A stretch of 64,000 nt of DNA from Lachnospiraceae bacterium (GTDB lineage Bacteria > Bacillota > Clostridia > Lachnospirales > Lachnospiraceae), in the NCBI GenBank assembly GCA_024696005.1, contig JAILHF010000051.1:434001-498000 (forward strand), in the 5' to 3' direction. Shown piece after piece: positions 26,769 to 35,165 of the stretch (positions are counted from its first letter, which is position 1; each line of letters starts with the position of its first letter). The translations under genes and the position numbers were made by a program. Under the pieces are notes generated by a model. The model saw only the letters and a program-made list of their open reading frames with translations, was not told the origin of the DNA and made no database searches.

Positions 26769-27058
26769 GTATCCCCACCTCCTTTCCGGTCAAAGATTCT
26801 GGTATTTCCACGGGAACGTTCCCGGCTTGTAATTGTTTGCACGGCCTTCACGGGATCGTTTTTTTTTGCGCGGCCCTCACGGGATCGGTCCCGGGCATCG
26901 ATCATCAGTGTTTCTGCGGCCCTCACGGGATCGGTCCCGGCTCGCTGACACGCTCCCGGCTCCCGATCCCGATTCGGGCCAAACGCAAGCGATCCGCAAA
27001 ACCCGGATCCGGGCCTGGCGCAAGCATTCCGCAGGATCCCGATCCGGCCTGCCTCTTC
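26769..27058. repeat. Repeat-rich gap between fliM and fliL
   Basis: 290 nt without a credible gene. It holds the palindrome CGGGAACGTTCCCG (26811-26824). A perfect 25-bp direct repeat starting GCGGCCCTCACGGGATCGG occurs at 26870-26894 and 26916-26940, with a partial third copy near 26842-26858. The palindrome CCCGGATCCGGG lies at 27002-27013, and two GCAAGC..TCCGCA units lie near 26985-27035. The second 25-bp repeat runs into dispersed repeat copy 2. Short reading frames here have no ribosome site. Confidence 0.8.
26926..26971. repeat. Dispersed intergenic repeat, copy 2 (fliM-fliL gap)
   Basis: A 28-nt core (26935-26962) begins TCCCGGCTCGCTGACACGCT. It is flanked by perfect 9-bp inverted arms, CGGGATCGG (26926-26934) and CCGATCCCG (26963-26971). 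The arms differ from those of the other copies but pair fully. Confidence 0.88.
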
Positions 27059-27574
27059 TCAGCCGAACACGATGTTCGAGATCGAGATGTCGTAGATCAC
27101 GTCATTGCCCAGACGTGCCTGCACGCGCTTCAGGATCTCATCGCAGATCTCGGGCTGCATCAGCCTGATCTCGTCCGCCGTATACTGTCCGATCACGGCG
27201 ATCACTTCGCCCTTGATCATGTCCACATAATTCGCCATGGCTTCGCCGCCGTAGGTCGCATATTTCTCGTGCGTCTTGTTAAGGCCCATCGTGATGGCGA
27301 TGATGCAGTAGGTATCCTTGGTCTCGCCTTCCGCACGACGGGTGGTGATGGTCATGTCGGGAATGGTGTAGTATTCCGTATCCTCGGGAGAGGGCATTCC
27401 GGTGGCACCGCTTCCGTCGGTCCCGAGTTCAAGGGAAAGGATCCCCGCGATGTCGGTCACGATCTCTGCTGTCTTTTTGTTCGTTCCGATGACGGAGAAC
27501 AGCATGACGGCCGTCATGACGATGTTTACCACAAGCAACGACAGTATCACGATGGAAAGCAGATTCTTCTTCAT
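27059..27574 (-). CDS. fliL: Flagellar basal-body protein FliL
   Basis: 171 residues. One N-terminal membrane helix (about 5-27) is followed by a Ser/Gly spacer and the outer stomatin-like FliL domain ending RVQARLGNDVIYDISISNIVFG. FliL sits beside the stator and supports torque. It follows motB by 12 nt. Confidence 0.9.
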   Translation of the reverse strand: MKKNLLSIVILSLLVVNIVMTAVMLFSVIGTNKKTAEIVTDIAGILSLELGTDGSGATGMPSPEDTEYYTIPDMTITTRRAEGETKDTYCIIAITMGLNKTHEKYATYGGEAMANYVDMIKGEVIAVIGQYTADEIRLMQPEICDEILKRVQARLGNDVIYDISISNIVFG

Positions 27575-27586
27575 TTCGGTTCTCCC

Positions 27587-28384
27587 TTATTCACTCAGTG
27601 TGTTATAGATCTTGATCTCGACCCGGCGGTTCAGTGCACGTCCTTCCGCAGTGGAATTGTCCGCTATGGGATTGTACTCGCCGCGGCCGCTGTGCTTGAC
27701 CTTGGCCGGATCCAGACTCGTATGCTCGGTCAGGTAGTAAAAGACCGAAAGTGCACGCGCGTCCGAAAGCTCGTTGTTGCTGGGAAACTGCGCGGAATGC
27801 ATCGGCACCGAATCCGTATGTCCCTCGATCTCCACCGTGGACTCCGCGTAACGCTCCAGGATCAGTCCCACCTGGTCCAGGACCGCGCCCGCATCGGCGG
27901 ACAGTTTCGCGCTTCCCGAGTCAAAGAGCAGGGCGCCGTTCAGCGTGATCTCCACGTACTGGGATGTATAGGAAAGCTCCACCAGTTCATCCAGTCCCGC
28001 CTCGCTCACCGCTTCGCTGACCTTTTCTTCCAGCTCTTCGGAGGCAGCCATCTTCTGCTTTTCCGCCTCCTCCATGATATTTTCCTTTTCGGCGTCCATA
28101 TCCTCCGCCGCTTTACCGGTGGAATTGATATATTCATCCAGCTGATTCAGCTGGCTCACGCCGTTGCTGATCAGTATGCCGTCGCCTATGGCCTGCGCTC
28201 CTCCCGAAAAGATGCTGAAGGTTGACGTGAAGCTGGCCGCAACCTCCTCCCAACGTTTCTGGTCGATCGAACTCATGGAGAAGAGCAGCACGAAGAAGCA
28301 CAGCAGCAGATTCATCAAGTCGGAGAAAGTCGCCATCCAGGCGGGCGAACCCGCAGGCGGATCTTCCTGTTTCTTCTTGCCCAA
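27587..28384 (-). CDS. motB: Flagellar stator protein MotB
   Basis: 265 residues. The single membrane helix carries the ion-binding Asp22 (ATFSDLMNLLLCFFVLLFS). A coiled plug region (about 90-140) precedes the OmpA-like peptidoglycan-binding domain (EIEGHTDSVPM, SNNELSDARALSV and RALNRRVEIKIY). It anchors the stator to the wall. It lies 19 nt after motA. Confidence 0.95.
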   Translation of the reverse strand: MGKKKQEDPPAGSPAWMATFSDLMNLLLCFFVLLFSMSSIDQKRWEEVAASFTSTFSIFSGGAQAIGDGILISNGVSQLNQLDEYINSTGKAAEDMDAEKENIMEEAEKQKMAASEELEEKVSEAVSEAGLDELVELSYTSQYVEITLNGALLFDSGSAKLSADAGAVLDQVGLILERYAESTVEIEGHTDSVPMHSAQFPSNNELSDARALSVFYYLTEHTSLDPAKVKHSGRGEYNPIADNSTAEGRALNRRVEIKIYNTLSE

Positions 28385-28403
28385 TTCCTTTTACCTCGTT
28401 TAC

Positions 28404-29201
28404 TTACTCTCCGCCTCCCTCTTCTCCGCTCGGACGATCCGAAGGAGCAAGGAAAGACTTCAGTTTTTCTTCAATGACATGGGGATTTTCTCCGGCCTGT
28501 ATGGAAAGCAGTCCTTCGATCATGATCTGCTTCTCCCCGGCTTCCATCCCGTCATAAACACCCATCTTGCTGGTAACGGGCGCACATATCCAGTTTGCCA
28601 GCATGGAACCGTACATCGTTGTCAACAGGGCGACGGCCATTGCGGGTCCGATCGCGTTCGGGTCATCCAGAGCCTTCAGCATGTTAACCAGACCGATCAG
28701 GGTACCGATCATGCCCCATGCAGGACCCATGGCCGCAACACCTTCCCAGAAGCCCTTCTTGGCTTTGTGGCGCTCTGTCATCGCATCCAGCTCCGTCTCC
28801 ATGATCGCGCGCACCAGTTCGGGATCGGTACCGTCGACGACCAGCATGATCCCTTTCTTGAGAAAAGGATCCTCCACATCCGCCGCGCCTTCCTCCAACG
28901 CAAGCAGGCCCTCTTTACGGGCCACATTGGAAAGCTGGATGATCTTCTGGATCGTCCCGACGGGATCCACCTGGGGCGGCTTGAAGATCACGGTAAAGCT
29001 CTTCAGACCGGCAATGAAATCACCCATGGTGTTACCGGCCATGATACACATGAAAGCACCACCGAAGGTGATGATGGCGCTGGGCACGTCCAGGAAGTTC
29101 AGCAGCGAGCTGAAATTCACGCCGCTCTTGGCATCGAAGACGATACCAAAGACCACCAGTATTCCGCACATTACAAGACCGATTATCGACGCTAAATCCA
29201 T
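28404..29201 (-). CDS. motA: Flagellar stator protein MotA
   Basis: 265 residues with four membrane helices. The cytoplasmic loop has the charged segment that contacts FliG, and GFWEGVAAMGPAWGMIGTLI marks helices 3-4, with the conserved Pro. It forms the ion channel with MotB. The acidic Gly-rich tail (SGEEGGGE) is unusual but short. The upstream 114-nt gap to flbD shows only a weak 5-bp hairpin. Confidence 0.95.
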   Translation of the reverse strand: MDLASIIGLVMCGILVVFGIVFDAKSGVNFSSLLNFLDVPSAIITFGGAFMCIMAGNTMGDFIAGLKSFTVIFKPPQVDPVGTIQKIIQLSNVARKEGLLALEEGAADVEDPFLKKGIMLVVDGTDPELVRAIMETELDAMTERHKAKKGFWEGVAAMGPAWGMIGTLIGLVNMLKALDDPNAIGPAMAVALLTTMYGSMLANWICAPVTSKMGVYDGMEAGEKQIMIEGLLSIQAGENPHVIEEKLKSFLAPSDRPSGEEGGGE

Positions 29202-29315
29202 GATATCTGTTCCTGCCCTTTACCTGTGATATAGGAAGCCGCACCTTCCGGCGCGCAAAAAAAGCCCATTAAAGGAAACGCACAGAAAACACAGTGACCG
29301 ATCCGGCCTCCGTGT

Positions 29316-29501
29316 TCATCCGCGATATATTTCCTGCTTAAAGCATTTTACAAGATTTTTGATTTCTTGTCTACTCTCTTTTACGATCAATTTCCGCCCT
29401 GTGGTCAGAGTTACCACCGTATCGGGCGTCTCCTCAACGTACTCGATCAGGTCACAGTTGATCAGGACCGTGTTGCCGCCGATCTTGGTCAGTTCGATCA
29501 T
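29316..29501 (-). CDS. flbD: FlbD/YlzI family flagellar protein
   Basis: 61 residues, with MIELTKIGGNTVLINCDLIE at the start and VTLTTGRKLIVKES in the middle, the standard FlbD-family pattern. Homologues lie directly after flgE in many Gram-positive flagellar operons. I chose ATG 29501 because GGAGG lies just upstream; the longer frame has no support. Biochemical role unclear. Confidence 0.88.
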   Translation of the reverse strand: MIELTKIGGNTVLINCDLIEYVEETPDTVVTLTTGRKLIVKESRQEIKNLVKCFKQEIYRG

Positions 29502-29773
29502 GTCAGCCCCCCTCCTCCTTTGCATGAACCGCTTACTGTTCAGACCCGGGCCACGCACCTGCTGCGTGGCTGCGGGCCGATACTTTGGTCATCAGGCCTG
29601 CCGTCCATCGCCGAAGCCGATTTTGCATGGCAGCAAGCACGTTATGTGCAAGAGAAGCCCCGAGGCATCTGCCTCCGGGGCTTCCTTGATCATTTTCCGT
29701 TCTTTTCGTTATCTCTTCATCATTCCGCACCAGACCTCATGCGCCCCCGGGCGCCTGTACCGACTGCCCGTCA
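29502..29773 (-). other. Structured gap between flgE and flbD
   Basis: 272 nt without a credible gene. It contains a GC-rich hairpin at 29741-29754 (GCGCCC/GGGCGC), a strong hairpin at 29654-29684 (GAAGCCCC/GGGGCTTC extended by five more pairs past one bulge), and a perfect 8-bp hairpin at 29550-29570 (GCCACGCA/TGCGTGGC, loop 5 nt). None has a convincing U tract on the minus strand, so RNA processing or stability elements are more likely than full terminators. Confidence 0.6.
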
Positions 29774-31528
29774 TTATCTCTTCAGGTTCACAAGTTCCTC
29801 AAGCAGGGTATCGGATACGGTGATGATGCGGCTGTTCGCCTGGAAACCTCTCTGCGTCGTGATCAGCTCGGTGAACTCGCTGGACAGGTCCACGTTGGAC
29901 ATTTCCAGGATACCGGTGGAAACCTTGCCGCCGTCTGCCGCCACATCGACGCCGATGCCGTCGAACTCGCCGGAGTTCAGGGTGGCTGCGTAAAGGTTGT
30001 CGCCTTCCTTTTCCAGACCGGAAGCATTCGCGAACTTCGCAAATGCGATCTGGCCGAGGAGCTTGGTCTGTCCGTTGTCATATGCTCCGTAGATCTTGCC
30101 GTCGTTCTGGATCGACACGCCGGTCATGGTACCCAGGGCCCAGCCGGTACCGAAAGCATCGTGGTCACCGCTGGTGGCGCTGATGGTGGACTTCTTCTCG
30201 TTGTTCACGTTGGTGGTATCGTTCATGTAGATCGCGATGCCGGGAGCCCCCTTGTCATCACCCTGGGCGGAATCCATGGAGAAGGGATTGTCCGCGCCGG
30301 CCTCGATGGGCTCAATGTTCAGGTAGAAATTGTCGGCATTCGTTCCGCCGATCTTGCTGAGGGCACCGCTGATCTGGTCGTAAGACACCGTCAGGGTCTT
30401 GCCGTTCTGTGCGATATAGCCGGAAGAGGTCAGGGTCGCGTCGGTGGTATCCATGACTTCCGCAAGGACATCCGCGTTCGCGGGCAGGAACAGATCCGCA
30501 AAACCCACCACCTTATCCGCAACGGGCGGGGTAGCCAGGGGATCGCCCTTCTTGGTGAACTGAAGGCTCTGAAGGGTCTCCCAGTCCTTTACGCCCCAGG
30601 CCTGCGCATACTGCGCTTTCTGCTCGTCCGTAAGCGCGGCATTGGTGGGATCGATGGTGGTGCTTCCGTCGGAGCTTACGATCTCGCCCTTGGTGGTGCC
30701 GGCCACGATGGACCACTTATCGGAAAGGGAATAGGTCTTTTCCCTGTTGATGGTCGTTCCGGGAGCCGTGGGATCAAAAGCCGTCCCGGTGAAGATATTC
30801 GCATTATACTTGTCCAGCACGGAATCGTTGTTCGCATCGCGAAGGTCTTCCAGGGTCAGGGCGTATACGCCTTCCTCGTCCGTGGACTGCACGCTGAACC
30901 TTGCCGTGTAGGAATACCCCAGATTGTCGTAAATCTGCAGGTTTACGATCTTGCCGTCGCCCAGCACCTGGGGATCCATCTTATCGACGATGCCGCTCAT
31001 GTTGGCACGGGAAGTCACCTGGGGGGGAGAAGTCATATTGGCCGGAGCCAGGATCTTGAGTGCGGAAACGTTGTCCTGCACGATATCGCCGTTCTGATCC
31101 ACCTGCCAGCCCATCACGTTGTAACCGTTGCTGCTCATGGCCAGGTTACCGGCTGCATCCACATAGAAGGAGCCATCACGGGTGAACTTGTTTCCGGAAC
31201 CGCCGTTTACGACGAAGAACGCGTCACCGGAGATACGCAGATCGAAGGCATTGCCCGTATTCTGGGAAGACCCCTGCTGGGAGATCGCCGTGGAGATCGC
31301 CGCGCTCTGCACGCCGAGACCGATCTGCTTGGCATTCACGCCGGCACGCCCGGTTTCCGCATTGGGTCCGGATGCATTCTGGGTCGTCTGGTACATCAGC
31401 TCCGCAAAGGTAATGGACTGGGACTTATAAGCCACGGTGTTGACGTTGGCGATGTTGTTACCGATAACGTCCATCTTGACCTGGTGCGTTTTTAACCCCG
31501 CCACGCCGGAGTAGAGTGATCTCATCAT
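29774..31528 (-). CDS. flgE: Flagellar hook protein FlgE
   Basis: 584 residues. The N-terminal rod/hook motif MMRSLYSGVAGLKTHQVKMD leads into IGNNIANVNTVAYK, and the C-terminus ends with the coiled-coil motif NVDLSSEFTELITTQRGFQA. The central domain is long, so the protein exceeds Bacillus (264) and E. coli (402) hook proteins. It polymerises into the hook. AAAGGAGG lies 9 nt before ATG 31528; ATG 31525 is also possible. Its upstream gap holds a candidate SigD promoter and an attenuator-like fold. Confidence 0.95.
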   Translation of the reverse strand: MMRSLYSGVAGLKTHQVKMDVIGNNIANVNTVAYKSQSITFAELMYQTTQNASGPNAETGRAGVNAKQIGLGVQSAAISTAISQQGSSQNTGNAFDLRISGDAFFVVNGGSGNKFTRDGSFYVDAAGNLAMSSNGYNVMGWQVDQNGDIVQDNVSALKILAPANMTSPPQVTSRANMSGIVDKMDPQVLGDGKIVNLQIYDNLGYSYTARFSVQSTDEEGVYALTLEDLRDANNDSVLDKYNANIFTGTAFDPTAPGTTINREKTYSLSDKWSIVAGTTKGEIVSSDGSTTIDPTNAALTDEQKAQYAQAWGVKDWETLQSLQFTKKGDPLATPPVADKVVGFADLFLPANADVLAEVMDTTDATLTSSGYIAQNGKTLTVSYDQISGALSKIGGTNADNFYLNIEPIEAGADNPFSMDSAQGDDKGAPGIAIYMNDTTNVNNEKKSTISATSGDHDAFGTGWALGTMTGVSIQNDGKIYGAYDNGQTKLLGQIAFAKFANASGLEKEGDNLYAATLNSGEFDGIGVDVAADGGKVSTGILEMSNVDLSSEFTELITTQRGFQANSRIITVSDTLLEELVNLKR

Positions 31529-31537
31529 AAAGCATTT

Positions 31538-31602
31538 CCTCCTTTATCTTTGCGGAGGCATAAAAACAGCCTCCCCTCGTTCTTTTCGATCCGAAAGGAG
31601 GC
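31538..31602 (-). promoter_or_regulatory. Attenuator-like leader upstream of flgE
   Basis: On the transcribed minus strand four short segments alternate. They are GCCTCC (31602-31597), GGAGGC (31574-31569), GCCTCC (31559-31554) and the ribosome site GGAGG (31542-31538). Segments 1 and 2 form an 11-pair stem, including two G-U pairs, followed by TGTTTTT, an intrinsic terminator shape. Segments 2 and 3 can pair instead and put the U run in the loop. Segments 3 and 4 can pair and hide the ribosome site. The terminator alone (31561-31602) is well formed; the switch is inferred. Confidence 0.6.
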
Positions 31603-31663
31603 CGATCGTCCATATCCTTAAGTTTCTCTTCCCTGAGAAACCTTCCTCTCGATTACAATTACT

Positions 31664-31691
31664 TTATCGTCACGCCGCCGACAATACTTTA
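31664..31691 (-). promoter_or_regulatory. Candidate SigD-type promoter upstream of flgE
   Basis: Minus strand TAAA (31691-31688), a 16-nt spacer and GACGATAA (31671-31664), 7 of 8 bases of the sigma-28 -10 consensus GCCGATAA. The spacer is one base longer than ideal. The resulting leader of about 130 nt contains the attenuator-like fold and a further hairpin (31622-31641). Confidence 0.5.
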
Positions 31692-31707
31692 GGTAAACGG
31701 GAGATTT

Positions 31708-32562
31708 TTATTTCCGGAGTTCCTGCAGGCGCTCGTAGTACGCTTCGATCCTGGCAATGTTGTCGCTGCCCAGGTAATCCTTTACCATGTCATTCACGCT
31801 CTGCAGAGCCGAATACAGGCTTTCGATCTTATCGGCATGTTCCTCTGCCGTGATGCTGTCCACCTCCGGCAAAGAAGCGAGTGCCTTCTTCAGCGTTTCC
31901 GCGCTGTCCTGCGCATTCTGATCCGAGACCAGGGCAAGCATGCGCTCCCCGTATCGGTTGATCTCGTCGATGGCATCCTTATCCACGAAGCTCTTTTCGT
32001 AATCCGACATCCCCGTCAGGATCTCGCCAAGCTCCATTACCGTATCCTGATCGCCGATGGTCAGATTCTGCATGCCCGGCAGCTTCTTGATCAGCTCGCG
32101 GATGCGGTCCACCTTTTCCTGCGCCGCCATGTACTCGTCGCTGACCACGGTATCAAGGTCGTCAATCGAATACGGGCTGCCGTCGATGTAAAGATAGGCC
32201 TTTTTATCCTCATAGCCGATCCGCTCCACCATGCCCTGGATGTAATCCGTGGTACCGGTGGAATCCGTCACGCGCATGATCACGTTCTTTCCGACCAGGC
32301 CCTGTGCCTGGACGCTCGCCATGGAGTCGCCGATGGACTGGATCTCGCTGACCTGGGTGAAGGTCGCATACTGGCTCACCCACTCGGTATTGGAGGTAGG
32401 CTCCAGAGGATCCTGGTTCTGCATTTCCGCGACCAGAAGCTGCAGGAACGCCTCGGAATCGACCGAGCTCTTTCCCTTTTCCTCCTTCGAATTGCGAAGG
32501 CTGGCGCTGCTGGAATTTTCCGTTTGAAACTGTCCGTCTACAAGAGGTGCTATCAGACTCAT
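31708..32562 (-). CDS. flgD: Flagellar hook-capping protein FlgD
   Basis: 284 residues. The N-terminal signature AFLQLLVAEMQNQDPLEP, followed by TFTQVSEIQSI, identifies FlgD, the scaffold needed for hook polymerisation. A small beta domain (about 92-130) follows. The C-terminal 150 residues are helical and unlike standard FlgD, ending in IEAYYERLQELRK. It lies between fliK and flgE. Confidence 0.93.
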   Translation of the reverse strand: MSLIAPLVDGQFQTENSSSASLRNSKEEKGKSSVDSEAFLQLLVAEMQNQDPLEPTSNTEWVSQYATFTQVSEIQSIGDSMASVQAQGLVGKNVIMRVTDSTGTTDYIQGMVERIGYEDKKAYLYIDGSPYSIDDLDTVVSDEYMAAQEKVDRIRELIKKLPGMQNLTIGDQDTVMELGEILTGMSDYEKSFVDKDAIDEINRYGERMLALVSDQNAQDSAETLKKALASLPEVDSITAEEHADKIESLYSALQSVNDMVKDYLGSDNIARIEAYYERLQELRK

Positions 32563-32596
32563 ATCGTTTTCCTCCTAAGGTGATGACACTGCTGTT

Positions 32597-32697
32597 TGGC
32601 GACGCCTTGCGCGTTCTTGGCGGTGACTGAATGATTACTGGCGACGCCTTGCGCGATCCGTCCCGGCTCGCTAACACGCTCCCGGCTCCGGGGCGTT
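32597..32697. repeat. Dispersed intergenic repeat, copy 3, with upstream 17-bp duplication
   Basis: The 28-nt core at 32661-32688 matches the other copies with one change (GCTAACACG for GCTGACACG). The left arm (32651-32660) and the right bases (32689-32695) pair only partly, so this copy looks degraded. A perfect 17-bp direct repeat TGGCGACGCCTTGCGCG occurs at 32597-32613 and 32639-32655 just beside it. The whole lies in the 142-nt fliK-flgD gap. Confidence 0.75.
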
Positions 32698-32704
32698 TTC
32701 CTGT

Positions 32705-34159
32705 TTATGCCTTATAGTCCATGCGGTTTCCGTCGGCCTGCATCATTTCCACGGTCACGGCATCCGCCTCGTCCACTTCCGGCTCATCGCCTGCGAGCCC
32801 CAGATCGATCTTACGGGTCGCACGGCGCAGTCTTTCCTGTTCCTTTGCTTCGGCATCGCTCTGTCCGTCGTTACCCTGTTCCAGGTTCTGCTCGAAGGCA
32901 TGGGATCCGACCGTCACTTCCACGGCCGTCACCTTTACGCCCGCCTGCTCCAGATTCTGTCTGAGCACGACAAGCTGGCTCTCCAGCGCTTCCTTGACCG
33001 CTTCACTCTGAGCGGTCAGCTGTGCCGTAACACTGCCGTCACGGCTTACCAGGTTCAAAGCCACATTCCCGAGACTGGCCGGGTGCAGCACCATTTCCAG
33101 ACTGCTCATGTCGGGACCGACCTGGGTCTTGATCCGGTCTGCCACCTGTTCCAGGATCTGCCGGGGGTCACTCGCGTAACGCAGCAGTTCCGCTTCGGGA
33201 CGCAGGTCCTCCGCATTCAGTTCCATCGCTTCCGCATTGCTCATCTCGGGAGCAAATACGTTCTGGTCCCCGCGAAGATCTTCATGCGCAAAGCGGTCCG
33301 TGCGGCGCTCGTCCTTTGCGTCGCTGCCCTGGCCGCTCTCCTGTTTCACGCTATCACCGCCCGTCTGCACAGGCTGCTGAACGGGACGGATCTCCTCTCC
33401 GGAAACAGGCAGTTCCACTGCGGGACGCGCGATGTTTTCATTCACATCGGCATTCCCGGTCATTTTGCCGAGCTCCTCCGCAACAACGGGTTTCAGCAGA
33501 TTCAGCGGCTCCTCTTCGGGAAGCAGCTGCTTCACTTCACCCAAAAGTTCGGTGATCTTCTGATTGATCTCTCCGGCGATATCGGAAAGATTGCTGTCCG
33601 TTACCAGCGCGGCCAGGTCGCCTTCTCCGAGAAAATCCGCCACCAGCAGATTGGCGCTGCCGGACGAAAGAAGATCCTCCGGCTTCAGATCAAGGCGCGT
33701 GAAAGCATCCGTGAGTTCCTGCAGGTCTCCCCCGCCCAGAAGCCCAAGGATATCCTCCAAAAGCTGCGCCACATTGGCCGATATGGTCTCCATGACAATC
33801 TCATCCGGCTCGGACGACGTATCGTTGCCCGTCTCTGCCGGCTGTTCGGCCGTTTTCGTCTTTTCCGCTTTATTTACTGCAGGCCTGTCGCTGCCGACGG
33901 CCTGCCGGTCGTTCTTTCGAACATCCGTATTGTCATCGGGCGAAGCATTTCCCTTCTCCGCCTGCTTCGTATCGGAATCCTTTCCCTTTGCACCGGTTCC
34001 TTCCGTCTTTACCGGCTGCGGTGCCGCCTGTGCTTCCTTCGCACTCTGGAACGTCTGCATGAAATCGCCCTTATCGCTCTCCTTAGCGGCGGGGGCGGGC
34101 ATTGCGGGCATTCCGGCCTGAACCGCATCCATAATACCTGTGATCGGTGCTATGGTCAT
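32705..34159 (-). CDS. fliK: Flagellar hook-length control protein FliK
   Basis: 484 residues. The N-terminal and central parts are Ala/Glu/Lys/Asp-rich and low complexity. The conserved C-terminal FliK domain includes SLEMVLHPASLGNVALNLV and LVVLRQNLEQAGVKVTAVEV. FliK measures the hook and triggers the FlhB switch. I chose ATG 34159 because GGAGGAGCAGGA precedes it; a longer frame to 34276 crosses the SigD-type promoter. Confidence 0.9.
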   Translation of the reverse strand: MTIAPITGIMDAVQAGMPAMPAPAAKESDKGDFMQTFQSAKEAQAAPQPVKTEGTGAKGKDSDTKQAEKGNASPDDNTDVRKNDRQAVGSDRPAVNKAEKTKTAEQPAETGNDTSSEPDEIVMETISANVAQLLEDILGLLGGGDLQELTDAFTRLDLKPEDLLSSGSANLLVADFLGEGDLAALVTDSNLSDIAGEINQKITELLGEVKQLLPEEEPLNLLKPVVAEELGKMTGNADVNENIARPAVELPVSGEEIRPVQQPVQTGGDSVKQESGQGSDAKDERRTDRFAHEDLRGDQNVFAPEMSNAEAMELNAEDLRPEAELLRYASDPRQILEQVADRIKTQVGPDMSSLEMVLHPASLGNVALNLVSRDGSVTAQLTAQSEAVKEALESQLVVLRQNLEQAGVKVTAVEVTVGSHAFEQNLEQGNDGQSDAEAKEQERLRRATRKIDLGLAGDEPEVDEADAVTVEMMQADGNRMDYKA

Positions 34160-34199
34160 TCCTGCTCCTCCTCTCGAAGATGATCTCATTACAAGAAGA

Positions 34200-34226
34200 T
34201 TATCGGCAAGGCGCTTCCGTATCTTA
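34200..34226 (-). promoter_or_regulatory. Candidate SigD (sigma-28) promoter upstream of fliK
   Basis: Minus strand TAAG (34226-34223), exactly 15 nt, then GCCGATAA (34207-34200). This is 3 of 4 and 8 of 8 against TAAA-N15-GCCGATAA. It sits in the 149-nt gap between the motE-like gene and fliK, and would start a transcript near 34193, about 34 nt before the fliK ATG. Confidence 0.7.
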
Positions 34227-34308
34227 ACCGCTTTCCGGAAAATAGTGCTTCCCTGATCGCTGTTCTGTTCCGTCACCGGAGCAAAGAGACCTCCGCGGGG
34301 CGTTTTCC

Positions 34309-35160
34309 TTATTCGGGATCCATGAGCCTCGTCACCTGGGCCGCAATCTCGGGATCCATGGCTGCCAGGATGGGCCCGCGCTGGGCGCTGGTCATGCTCC
34401 AGAGGATCTCTCCGACCAGTTCGAGAGAATTGCCCATGGTGTTAAAGATCTTGGCCGCATCCTCGGCCGGCATGGCCGCATAAGCCGCTGCGTAATCCGC
34501 CATCTGTCCGGATGCCGCGCTGCTCTTCACGACCAGCTGGTAAAGATACTCGGCCGTGGTCGGATCGATCTGCTCATAATATTTCCGGTACTCTTCGGGA
34601 CCGGGGCCGTTCTCCGCATAGACCACCTGTTCAAAGAACTCCGTCCTGATCCGCGCGAACTCCTCCTGGTTGTCCTCAAAGGTTTTGAGACGCTCCACCT
34701 CGCCTACCAGCTTCGTGACATCGGCGGCATAGGTCTCATTTGCGGTTCTGGCGCTCTGAAGCTCCAGTTCCAGTGCCTTGATCTGGTTTACGGCCTCCTC
34801 CAGGGACGTGTAACCGTAATACGCCTCCAGATCCTCAGTCTCGGTCGTGGTATCCTTGGGCAGGATCTTGTTGAGAATGGGAACATCACGGATCACCGGC
34901 GCGAGCACGCCGCTGCCGAAACCGCCCACATCCATCTTGATCAGGATGCCGAGGATCGCCAGCCAGATCAGAATGATGAAAAGCGTCACAAAGAACATGG
35001 AAATGCCGCCGCCGGTGGTCTCGCCCTCAAGCTCGGCCTCCTGCGCCGCCAGTTCCTTCGCCCGCTTTTTCGCTTCCTTCTTCTGGGCGTCCTGGTCCTT
35101 TTTGAATTTTTTCTTTTCTTCGGCGAGTTTTTTCTTCTCGGCCTTCAGATCTTCTGCCAT
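34309..35160 (-). CDS. MotE/YlxF-like flagellar protein
   Basis: 283 residues. A charged N-terminal coiled coil (KAEKKKLAEEKKKFKKDQ) precedes one membrane helix (about 55-75, MFFVTLFIILIWLAILGILI). A second coiled coil (about 115-160) and a C-terminal MgtE-N-like helical domain (YAAMPAEDAAKIFNTM, ending PEIAAQVTRLMDPE) follow. The C-terminal domain and the slot between fliJ and fliK match YlxF/MotE proteins, which help stator or export assembly. The long cytoplasmic N-terminal coil is unusual. Confidence 0.8.
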   Translation of the reverse strand: MAEDLKAEKKKLAEEKKKFKKDQDAQKKEAKKRAKELAAQEAELEGETTGGGISMFFVTLFIILIWLAILGILIKMDVGGFGSGVLAPVIRDVPILNKILPKDTTTETEDLEAYYGYTSLEEAVNQIKALELELQSARTANETYAADVTKLVGEVERLKTFEDNQEEFARIRTEFFEQVVYAENGPGPEEYRKYYEQIDPTTAEYLYQLVVKSSAASGQMADYAAAYAAMPAEDAAKIFNTMGNSLELVGEILWSMTSAQRGPILAAMDPEIAAQVTRLMDPE

Positions 35161-35165
35161 ATGCT

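Noticed and set aside
26726-26926. 66-codon minus-strand frame in the fliM-fliL gap
   Set aside because: It is made of repeat sequence and overlaps the fliM start.
29533-29730. 65-codon minus-strand frame in the flgE-flbD gap
   Set aside because: It crosses strong hairpins, has no ribosome site and no family-like sequence.
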